Shown in pieces: positions 38,281 to 49,400 of a DNA stretch of 64,000 nucleotides (the stretch's first letter is position 1; every line of letters starts with the position of its first letter). The notes under the pieces are model-generated. The model ran no database searches and had not been told where the DNA came from. It was given only the letters and a program-made list of their open reading frames with translations. The stretch is from Zychaea mexicana (taxonomy: Eukaryota > Mucoromycota > Mucoromycetes > Mucorales > Lichtheimiaceae). Both the position numbers and the translations under genes were made by a program. The stretch is taken from the NCBI RefSeq assembly GCF_025766255.1, contig NW_026516724.1:62001-126000 (forward strand), given 5' to 3'.

Positions 38281-38402
38281 GGTGCATGGTGGTATAGGTA
38301 TTCCCGGGTAATCAATTTTCCCGAAGGATGCCAGGGAATTTACTCCGGAACTATATTTACCCGAGGCTGATGCCAGGGAAATTTCAGCGGTCCTATGAAC
38401 CG
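38281..38402 (-). repeat. MULE right terminal inverted repeat
   Basis: Inverted copy of the left repeat. It begins GGTGCATGGTGGTATAGG and ends CGGTCCTATGAACCG at the duplicated target site. Confidence 0.93.
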
Positions 38403-38412
38403 CTTTAAGCTG
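38403..38412 (+). repeat. right target-site duplication of MULE
   Basis: CTTTAAGCTG, identical to 34891..34900. Confidence 0.9.
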
Positions 38413-38679
38413 CTAGCGTGGATCGATAAAAACTTTCTACGAGAGTGCTATGTTATTGATATAATAAGGTAGTCTAAACACTGCTAATAGTGGAGATCGA
38501 TAGAGTATATGTAAAAGCTTCCACGTTCTTGTTTCACATGCGTAGTTAAACCAGAACCATGTACAAGACAAATGAACTGCCACGGGCAGGAGCAGAATGT
38601 GTTTATTGCATACACTAAAACATTAGACATCGATGGCTTTGCTGGGAAAAGCTTATTATCGAAGTTTGGGAATATTTGC

Positions 38680-41600
38680 TCAGTTGTTATCGACCGATTT
38701 GTTTAAACTACTTAATCGTTCTTTCAAGACGGCTAACGGCTCTTTTTGTAGACTAGAGGCAGCCATGCTTTGTAATTTGGACTTTTGCTCAGAAGATACT
38801 ATAAGAGATAAAGAAGAGTAATGATGAGCATCGGTATAGCATATGTTAATACCTCGGGGCCCTTGCTCATTGTTTTCTGTACCACTTTTACAATCTAAAC
38901 GAAGCTTACATTTACACGACGAAACAAGTGCATCTAGTACGTCCACTGTTGCTGTTCGAATCGCAGAATACTTGAGATCGTTCAGGCGAGCGTTACAGGT
39001 GTCAAGAACACGGTTTAGCAAACTGTCGTTCACATGTTGAGAGTCGACACGCTCGAAAAACAGCTTTAAACTCTCCAAAATGGACAATTGGACGTTCCAT
39101 ACATTGCCCTCCAAATTGCCAATCAATGTCTGGCAGATCTTTTCTGTTTGTTGGTCCTCCGCTATAAGTAGAATATTTTAGATCTACTAGTTCTTCTGTG
39201 AAAAGTAGCCTCAAATATTCTCAACAAACTTACCATGATCAATGAACGTTTTTGGTTTGTACGCAGCTACCAAGGTTCTGAATGCATTTGCCTTGATCAT
39301 CAAAAGAAGAGGCTTTGCATTGTCGTTTTCGTCGTCTTCTGCTGCTTCGTCTTCGTCAATTTCACAAAGCTCCGTAAGAAATGTTTGCGCTTGTTTTAGA
39401 ATATCGACGCGACCAGAGAAGGTGTCGGCAAACACTTTGAAGGACGCCAAAGCGTGCCGTTGATATAGTCTGTTTTTACGTTTGCATTCACGGACCATAA
39501 TCTAACCGAAGTTTGGGAGTATACAACAGCGTTGGTTGAGTATGTAGTCTAATTACGTTTACCATATTGATCGAGTACGATCTCATACCTTGACAGCTTC
39601 ATCGAGTGTGGGCTCCTTGCCCTGTTCCTCAAAATAGCTTTGCGCCGAAACGCACAGTTGCACAAAGGCTTCCAAAACGTGCTCCTTGCCAGTCCATGAT
39701 CGTGTTGCAAGCGTTGACACCATGACCGGCATAAGCTTATCTGCACGCTGAGCAATTGCTTTGCCTCCTATTTTGCACATGTCGGCAATTGCCAAGGCAG
39801 CTGTCTGCTTCGTTGCCCAGGAAGGGGATGATAACAGAGGCTGGGCAAAATCGATAATTTCATCGGCATGGATCGTGACCAAGCTGCGTGTGCCGGATGT
39901 CAGGTTCTCCCAAGCAGCAGCCCAAATTTTTTTAATACCTTCATCTGGGTCGTGTTCACCAAGATAGATCAGTGGAACAATTTCCGAAGCAACAGCATTC
40001 ATACGGTCTGTGGCAAATCGAGTCATATCTGCCGCTGTGAGCGCACTGGCTGAATGTGCATCTTCATCTGTTATAGGGAAACGTAGGAAGTGTAAGCTAG
40101 CCTCTTATATATTTTTGTAATTTGAAAAGAAAACATGACCGGCTCTGTACCTGTGTCCTCAATATACAGTTTCTTCAAGTGCCGAACGAAGGAGCATATC
40201 TTGTCGAATGTGGCCAGCTGACATACATAGCCCGAGGCCGTGGCAAATGCTTTACGAATAACAGGATTCTTTGATCGGATAGCTCCACTAAGTGTCTTCA
40301 GGAATGTGTCTGCGTAAGGCTTAAACGCTCCTCGACGGTTCATCACCAACGTCACGATGAACCGTGCACAGCCCGCCTAAAATAGTAAGAAGTCATTCAT
40401 TCAGTATTTGTTTCGCATGTAAAAATGCTGAGCAATAAATGAGTATGCCTTCCTGGTTTCACATTATACCTTTGTGGGAAGACCAGTTCCTTTTTTGACA
40501 ATGCTAATTATACGAGGTGAAAGCTCCTTCATAACATCGTCGTCGATCTGATTAACGCAGTGCTCGATTCCTTCCATCATAGGTGAGTTTTTAGCACCAC
40601 TAAGTCGAGCACTATCGAGCTTATAACAGGGAACGCAAGACAGCGTGTAAGTACAAATCGCTCAGCATATCCGTTTTTGTAAGATCTCGTTCTTTACCTG
40701 TTCTTGAGTGATATTATATTTATCTGCATGGAAAGTAAGATAGTTCATCGCTTGAGGCTCCATTGCTTGAAAGGGGAGAAGATGAGTTTGGTTAAATTAT
40801 TGAAGAGGCGCAATTGTTTTTGGGAGACATTGATTCCAATCTGAAGCAACAAACTTACAAGACAAAGACTGCAGCAAAGTGTCGATAATTTCAGGGACAA
40901 AGGTTTTCAATAAGGATGCGCCAGTCTTGCAAATACGTAACAGAGCGTCCAAGCTGAATTTGCGCACGTCCTCTGCATCAGAAACAATGCCTTTCTCCAA
41001 CAAGAACGGCATGACAATGCTCATAACCTTGACACCGTCACTAGTGGATACAACTGTAGGATCACAGTAATGCACCGTCAACTTAGTCAACTGCTTGCAT
41101 GTCTGTGTTGCTGCTCGTCGAACAGATTCTTTAATATCGTCCAACGCGCGGAAAGACATTTTCCACAGTCGTTCAAGATAGGGTTCGATTTGCGCAAGCT
41201 GTCGACCTTGAACTAGATCGGTCACTGCTGCACAAGAAGCCTCACGTACACGCCACTGATGGCTACCAAGTCCAGACAAAATGTCTTCCATGATTACGTC
41301 GAAGTACTTGTCAACCGCCTTCTGGTTGTCTTTCACCAATGATCGCCAGATGGTTTTCATTGTCTGGTTTACTTGACCGTTCGGATCGAATTGATAGCGG
41401 TAAAGTTTTGGTACCAAGCGAGGTAAATATGGCTCCAGTTCCTTTTCAGCCAGGCTCATGAGGTTTTGAAATCCGAATGCTGCACCACGTCGTGACGTCC
41501 ACATGGCATTGTGGTTAGCAAGGCTCATAAACTTGTAGATGAGATCCGGCTGGTTTAGTTCAGAGGCCAACGAGCATAATTCTTTATAGGTGGTGATGGA

Positions 41601-44600
41601 GTTGCCGTCAGGGGTAGTACCCAGAGCGCCCTCTTCAAACAAAACAGTGTTGTCGGTGACAGACTGTGCTTGGATACTTCGTCCTTCCGTGAACGTGCCA
41701 ACAAGCGAGTACAACATATCTTCTTTGATCTTGGCATCGCCGTATTCGTACACCAATCCCAAACCTTTGGAGGCAACTTCTTGCGTAAAGTCTAAACATA
41801 GAAATGTTGATGTGTCAGTGCTGTTTGGCTGCTACAGTGACCGTGATGCAATCAATGCTGGGACTACTTACCATCTCTATCAGCAATAAGTCTTGAGAAT
41901 GCAGCATGTAGCACACCCAAATTGTTCTAATCAACACTTATTAGTAAGTAACATATTCTTATTCTGCTTTTGCTAATAAACAAATCATTGCTTATCATAC
42001 CTGAATAAGAGGTTGATCCTTGCCAAACTTCAAGATAGACAAAAACCATATACACGACGCCTTTCTATACCATGCGCGGTCGCTTACAACGTAAACCCGT
42101 GCAATCTTTTCAATGACGGTTTGGAATAACTCAGTCCGTTTTTGATAATCGGAACGATCCAAGTTTTGAAGTAACGCCATATCGTCGATATCTTTGTGCT
42201 TTTGCATTGCTTGGGAATCCCAGCCGAATGCAACCACAGACAAAGCTTCGCCACCAGCAAAGAAGAGCTCGACTTGTTTTGTATCAGCCGAAGCGAATAG
42301 TGTATCAATGACTAAACTTGTAACGGTGCTTTCGCTTGGCAACGGAATCGATAACTGGCCGAGCGTCAAGATAGCTTGTTCTTGTACTTTGGGTTCCTTG
42401 CATGTCTTGATTAAACGAGCCAGTTTTTCCGCCAAGTCCTGTGAAGATAATGGATCGTTGTTCGCATTGCCGGTGCTGTCGACGTCCATTTTTGCCTTCT
42501 TATCTTTATCGTCATTGTCGTCGTCATCGCTATCACGCTTTCGTTTTACAGTCAAGAATCCCAAAAGCTGCGTTCGACCAATTTCTCCAAGGCCAAGGCA
42601 GGCGGCCGCAGCCAACATATTAAACACTGCACCAGGGGCACCTTCCAAGTAAGACGCTAGACAATGGACACATTGGCGGACGACATCAGTGCTAAGCGGC
42701 CGTGCTCTGTAATTGCATCGACTGATCAGATAGCCAATGGTCAACAACGCGCCGTGGACCTTTTCAATTCCCATGCCATTCTTGTTTGTGGCGGCGTTCT
42801 TGTCCGCTATGCCTACGAGCTCTGAAAGCAGCTCTTGGATGGCGTCTTGTGTAACGGATGGATCCGTAGCGATAATGCCGTAAATCCGAGACATTGTATC
42901 ACGCGCGTCTTGCTTCTTGGAGAAGATTAAAGCCTTGAAAAAGTCTAGCCTTCCTTGAAACGCGCCTGCAATCGCTGGTGGGCCCAGCGACACTACCTCC
43001 AAAAGACATTTGGCACCCGTTGAAAGCAGCACTGGATCTGGACAATTTGAATAAAATTTGTAAATTAAGTAAGAAAGCAAGATTTTTGTTGTATAGCAAG
43101 TCCGTAGTTTGTCGATGGAATATACTAACCTTTAAGATTTTGATCTAAGGAGCTTTCGATGAACTTCATCCATAGTTCAACAGCTCTACGCTTTTCAAGG
43201 TCACCGCCCAGCCAGCTGTCAACCAAATACTTTTTGAAATTGTCCATCACCACCGGGTCATCAGACATTCCATTGTCCACCTTGGATTCGGCATACTCGT
43301 CGATCAAGATCGTTTCTGGATTGGCTTCCAAAACCAAAATCACACGCGCAAATCGTAATATTTCAGAGTAAACTTCAAGTGGATAGCCTTGGATGACGGG
43401 CGATTTTGAATCGTAGACATATTGATCGTTAGGTCGATTTTCTGTCAAATAGACTATTAAATCATGGAATTTAGGAAGGGCTGAAGGAGGGACGATTGCG
43501 TTGGCACTGGAGAGGACACCGGACTCGCTTTGAGTAAATGGATGTAGGCCGCGCATGGATTCTTCCTTGACTTCAAGTTTGGTAACACCGGCAGAGGTGC
43601 CTAGCAGACATACATAGCGAGCAAACACGGATGAAAATGGATAGACAGCATTGGCGTACTTAAGCGCCATGTAGCGTGAATAAGAATTCGTCTACAGCAA
43701 AGTTTGATACTGGATCGTCAGCATATTGGTTTGCAACCATAGGAGTAAATATACTTTAGTAAAATGGAGATAGACCTTTTGAACACTATCAAGGATAATA
43801 TCTTGTACGTCCTTATAGACAACTGAGTCTTCAGGAAGCTTGGTATATACATCAATTATGGATGAAAGTGCATCTTGTACATAAGTGCGAACGGCAGGTT
43901 GCTCGGTTTCGAGGCTTTCAAAAAATTGGCGCAGGATAGTAACATTCTTCAAAGCAGCAGCAGGGACTAGACTCAAAAAATTAGTCATAAAAAAACAATA
44001 ATAAAAAGAAACGGCCAGCTCTGCCCTTTTTCTTCTTTTTAATGCTCACCTTTTCGGCATATCAGTCCAACACCAATGTAAGCATAACCTTTGATGCTTT
44101 CAGCATCTATAGAATTTCGTCAGATCCGAAATCATTAATGTATTACCAAACATGTATTTAAGGTGACACAGCATGAATCAAAACTTACCATGGCCTGACA
44201 CATGTCCCGTTTGATCAATATACTTCAGCAACCCGGAGATCATAATTGGTGCAATAGGTGCAATACTTTTTGCGTCCGCCTAATTTTTTAGTTATTACCC
44301 AAGTATCGATGTTTTATTTTGATTGATCTTGAATCTTCACATTAGTAGTAAGAATATGTACCATTCTGGCGACCCATTGTAGAAATGACATAGTGGATCG
44401 ACGTAGCTTCAAATTGGATAGTGGTCCTAGCAGAACGTCAGAATATGAATTGCGTAAGTATGATAAGAAAAATACGATATCAAGTTCATCAGCGAAGACC
44501 TTTTTCGCCTGCAATTACCATATATGCCATCAAATACGACTTGTACCATAAGTGCAGCCATGTTCGTTGCGGCGATTGATTTAGACAAATAGTTCAATAT

Positions 44601-45969
44601 TCGTACTTTGACAGGCGTGCTCGCTGCTGCTCTTCGGTCATCTGTAGCAATCGAAACCGAGTGGTTAAAAAAATACATCACAAACCACTATAGTCCACCC
44701 GCCTCCATCTTTAAAAGGCACCAGACCCTTTTAATTTACCAGTGTTTGTCGGCTTTGTTCCCAAATACAAGTTGTACAGTGACTTTATCACCTGAACCTT
44801 TTCCAAATCCACACTGCCCGTCCATCGTCGTAACCCATCCTCACTCGTGCTGACGACTTCATGGTTTGCATCACATGCACCAGCGATGAGAATACTTAAT
44901 CGTTCGTCGTCCGTAAACACGTGGGACAATACGAACTTCAATACACCAAGCTGATTATCATATACAGTTAGTCTAATCTTGACAGATATGTTCTATTATT
45001 ATTTTTTGAATAAAAAAACACCTACTTTAGCGTTGGAAAGACGTTGGTGAGACCAGCTGGTTTTGCCCTTATTAGTAATGACATTAACAGCGTTTGGACT
45101 TAATCCAGCATAGACTGCTGTAGGCGGCTGCGATGATAGTTCGTTCGATGATGATGATGATGATGCTGCTGCGTTGTTGCTATTGGCTGACGACGGTTGA
45201 TATAGCATTAAATCCAAAAAGAATCGGAGTATCATCGTCGGATCTTCCGGATGGCTATCAAATCCAAAGACATCTTCACGCGCCTTCTTTTGTCCCTCAA
45301 CCGTCATGTCCCATTTTTGAAGGGCCTTGAATATCATAACCCCATGCATCCGTTAATCAACTTGAATGTAAATTCACTCCTTTTAATTTTTTTTCTGAAT
45401 TACCGGTAATATCATGTGAAAAATGGTGACCCGCTGAGGTTCTGGTCGCCGAGAAATGCCTTTCAGTAAACTTGGGATATGCTTTGCTGTCTCGTCGATA
45501 TCCATTCTGTCGACGCACATTTCTAGATAGATAATGGTAAAGTTCTTGACCATAGCTGACAGCTCATCATTCATGAATTGTTGTAATAGCGCGTCGAATG
45601 GTAGCTTGATGGATTTGTTCAGCTTTGCCCGTCTGTTGATATGCGACAGTAATTCCATCACCTTTTAAAAAACGTACTTTAGCTTTATCGCACTATATTC
45701 TTAACTCTCCCCTCCAAATGTCTCATTTTTATGAAAGTATCATACTTTGCGTCGCACTTTTTCATGAGGACTGGCTAGTTTCAACAGGACAGGAGCAAGA
45801 AACAGGTTGATGCATCGCTCCAGCTGTGCATCTGTGTTGCACATTGCTATTTTGAGCTCAACGTTCTCTATAAAAGAAATGGAGATTTAGCGATCTTGCA
45901 AACAGGAAACTTGCTCGCCGTTCAAGAGTATTTCATTTTACCGAGAAGTTGTAGCTCGTTGCTAGCCAT
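38680..45969 (-). CDS. ECM29: proteasome adaptor/scaffold ECM29
   Basis: HEAT-repeat protein that tethers the 19S cap to the 20S core and does quality control of 26S proteasomes. Twenty-one exons give 1883 residues, close to yeast Ecm29. Exons 5' to 3': 45942..45969, 45746..45867, 45404..45661, 45026..45325, 44740..44950, 44519..44641, 44362..44426, 44189..44279, 44050..44106, 43776..43966, 43130..43691, 42001..43037, 41872..41926, 40859..41791, 40698..40765, 40470..40619, 40151..40376, 39589..40067, 39234..39501, 38853..39161 and 38680..38798. Family blocks are NELQLLENVELKIA at the N-terminus, ETAKHIPSLLKGISRRP, DLIYKFMSLANH, WTSRRGAAFGFQNLM, LYRYQFDPNGQVNQTMKTIW, HQWRVREASCAAVTDLVQGR and IKKIWAAAWENL. 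An acidic/basic insert (about residues 820-840, DSDDDDNDDKDKK) looks disordered. No frame disruption was seen. Confidence 0.93.
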
Positions 45970-46454
45970 GTCGATCGTTTATGTTTGCAAAATTGTTAAA
46001 AGAAGGTACACGCGTCAAATATGCCACGCACTAATTTCAACCTATTTTAAACCAATTTGAAACTCAAAAAACGTTGTCAGTGCGCATACGTAATGCATAG
46101 ATGTTTTCAAAGGTATTGTCTACTTCGTTACTAAGCATAGTGCGCTGCAGCTATGGATATGTGCCAATTATGACTTTCTGTCATAAATATAGTCCTGACA
46201 CATCATATTCCACATCATTCCGATCTTCGGTTGCACTGCAACTAATTCCTCCTTTTCAAGCAGTGTAGCGATAAACTTTGCTGCAACGGCTCTTTATCGT
46301 TTTATACATTACGTAAGTGTTTACATGGATATACCATCATTCATGTCGTATGCAGACGTAAAGAGTATGCACACGCGTACACTGCCGCTAACTTTATTGA
46401 TTATTTTATAAGCACCCCACTTATGGTCAAAATAAGTAAATTAATACATAACAG
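45970..46454. promoter_or_regulatory. ECM29 promoter / CCH1 3' flank
   Basis: A 485-bp gap between the CCH1 stop and the ECM29 start, with both genes on the minus strand. It is AT-rich. No known proteasome-gene control element (GGTGGCAAA) was found. Confidence 0.4.
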
Positions 46455-49400
46455 CTATTTTGCCGGACGCTTTCCCAATCTTTTGCTGGAAGCGAAATGA
46501 TCTGCGCTACTACGGTGCTGCTGTTGATGGTCTGAATTCAGCATATCTAGAGTCAAAGCTTCAGTCATAGTTCCAGCTTGTTTATGTTAAGTAACTTGTG
46601 TGAGAAAAGGAAACATCATTACCGGCCCAAGTGTTATTATGCACTAGCCCATCCATAATCTCGGTTGCGTCTGCTTCAGGCATATCGACGTGCGCATCCA
46701 ATGTATAGTATCGTGTAAATAAGCTGATAGACGGATCATAAAAAGCTTCGGTTATGGCAGTTACAGGTAATGATAGTGAGCTGATGGAAGCCCGCTTCGT
46801 AGGTGACATGGGTTCAAAACTCTGCCGAGGGACAAGAGACGATGCAGATTGCGAATATGGAGACGCTGTTCCTTCGAGAACAGGTGTCTGTTCCCTTGTC
46901 ACTTCTTCCCTACTACTAGGTGTTACAGGAGAGGGTTGCCGCGGTGGTCTTCGAAGATAGAGCGGTTGCTTCTGCTGTTGCTGTGGTGGTGGCGGTGGAT
47001 GAGGTTGATCGACCACAATGGTTGGAACTGGTACATAGAAGGCTTGTATTAGTTACCTCATTAGTCGCATTTATTAATTGCCGTTTTGTGACTCATCAAG
47101 CTTTCGAATGCTTTTAAGTGCTTGAAAAGGCGGTTTAAAGCTCAAAGAGGCTTGAGAAATGTTTGACGCTGTCGGATGATTGATATGTATATCGGGTAAC
47201 ATCTTACCTTCTGGCGACTCTTTTCTTTGAATCTTTTCTTGATACGCGCTGGCATTTGCAATATTTGCTAGTGGTCGAGCATGAGGCAGACTACTTGTTC
47301 GATACTGATGTCGAGAAGCTTCTGATTCCCTGCGACGACCCGGTGTTTGGTTCTCGGATGGGTCATTAAGATTCAATGGCACTTTACCAGCAGGTGAAAA
47401 TAACTCGCCAAGTATGCTCATGTTATTAAACTGGTTTTCTCGGAATAGCTCGCGCATTTTTAAGTATTTATGCCGCCTGACAAGCATAGAAACTAAGCTT
47501 TTGGCTTTCTCGTTCGCAAGGCTTTTGGCCACCTTGTCTTGTTTGCGTGCGTGGTTGACCAACTCATCAAAGCTAGCTCGTTAAAGTTAAATTATCGATT
47601 AGTAAATGTAATAACAACATGCAGCAGTCTGAAACCTACGTGAGCGATTTGGAAACATCCACTAGCTGCATAGACAAGATTTGAAGCATGTCATGGAACG
47701 CGATACCTCGAGCACCGGCCGAAAAGAGAATCTTCTGTAGAAAATTACCGCTTTAATAAATGCCATCTTGTCTCGTGCTTTTTGATCTTGTCTTTTTCAT
47801 GCTGCATACCTGATACACAAACGTATAACGCCTCTTGTTATCTCGTACCGCAGCAACATCCATAGTTGCTAGTTGTCGGTTCACAGCCTGAACATTGTAG
47901 AAGCGCTCACCCAAAATATTATTCTGTGCGAACTCCAGGTTGTTTGTCGCTGTAGGAACTGATGCTAGATTTGCCACATCTGCGTCCATTTCATTGCTCG
48001 CATCCAGTAAACTTTTGATACTATGCTCTTCGTCGTAAATGCGCATAGCTAAAACACCTTCCAGAGCCTAATTATATGGATAATATCTCGGTTCAACAGA
48101 AAGAAATGAGGACCCCAAGAGCAGCTTAAAATATTTTTACTATACAAACCCTCAGAAAACCTGGCACATCTCGCTTATGTATATATCCCGTAGCCTTCGG
48201 ATCAAAGTGGGCCCATGCTTCTTTATAACTGGTTTCAATTTCGAAGTATGAGTCGGCTCATTTTATCAATACATCATTGAATCCAAACTCGTGTCTTAAA
48301 CTTACTGTCTGAGATCTGTACGAGTGATCAGCGTAAATTGATTTCGGTTGTCAAATGTAAACGAAAAGTTGTTGATAACAACCTATTATATATGGTGACT
48401 GTCCTTTAGGGTCTTTGTTTTTCATATCACCTCCGTTGCCGTATGAAATCTGAGCAAATGACATAAGTACTCACCACCGTAAACAGGTTTACGAAAATAT
48501 ATGTGCATACAATGTAAAACACAACAAAGAGAGTAATGGCAGCGCCTGGTGACCCACAGTCCTCGCTATTAACACAGTTGGGTTGCTGTACAGCAAAGTC
48601 ATGCATTAAAAAGTCCTACACACATGCTAAAAGGTTATATAAAAGCCTTCAAATTTTCTGCGTGTTTGCCTACCCAATTTTCACCAGTGGTAATTCTCCA
48701 TAAAGTTTGCAATGTATTGCCGAGAGTACGAAAGTTGGCATGATTGTTTCCGTAAGGCCCGTATCGCGTTGTCGCGAATAACTCCTGCAAAATTACCGCA
48801 AAACAAAGGATGACAATGGCAAACGCACCGGTAACATATATGACGGTTGGAATCGCACGTCTAGGTAGACATTGTTAGTATTAGTATCGTTGCTTTCTTA
48901 AACTTGTACATTTTATTCCGAAATTTTTACTTGGCTGATCGTAAAAAGGTATCTAGGGATTCGTTTCGTTCGGCAAAACGAGCCGCAATGCCAACAAGCA
49001 AAAAGCTGTACAAAAGCTGGAGTGTGAACTGTATTGTTACAATGCTCAGCATATTAGTAATCTTTAGCTTAGAAAAACATGATTAGAAACTGTTGCTTCT
49101 ACTTATTGCTCTTACTTGGGAGCTTATAGCATTTCTTGAAATGGTAAGAGCCACCACTATCAGAAGAAAATAGAAACTGTTGATGAAATTTGCTACTTGA
49201 ATTGTTAATCCATGTTTCGTCCTTTTACCTAGTATACTTATTGTTGCATCATAAATATTCCATTTTGAAGACATCCACTACAAATACATCATAGAGCAGT
49301 TAACAAAGATGACTTGTTGACAAATGAGGATACGACGTATTCATCCATGCCTGTACCTTGTGCATGCCTAAACCGGTCATTTTGATCACCGTTTCAAGAA

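Larger units (their letters stand above)
34901..38402 (-). mobile_element. intact Mutator-like (MULE) DNA transposon, about 3.5 kb
   Basis: The element is bounded by inverted repeats of about 122 bp (34901..35024 and 38281..38402) and a perfect 10-bp direct duplication (CTTTAAGCTG). The repeats differ by only a few substitutions and small indels. It encodes one uninterrupted four-exon transposase on the minus strand with all expected catalytic motifs. The structure (long TIRs, 10-bp duplication, MULE DDE, SWIM finger) is that of an autonomous element. It sits in non-coding DNA between the sugar transporter promoter and the 3' end of ECM29. Confidence 0.93.

Noticed and set aside
24218..45969. 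Proteasome gene cluster (PRE2, ECM29, F-box)
   Set aside because: The genes are separated by unrelated genes and more than 10 kb, with no shared promoter motif; co-location is most likely chance.
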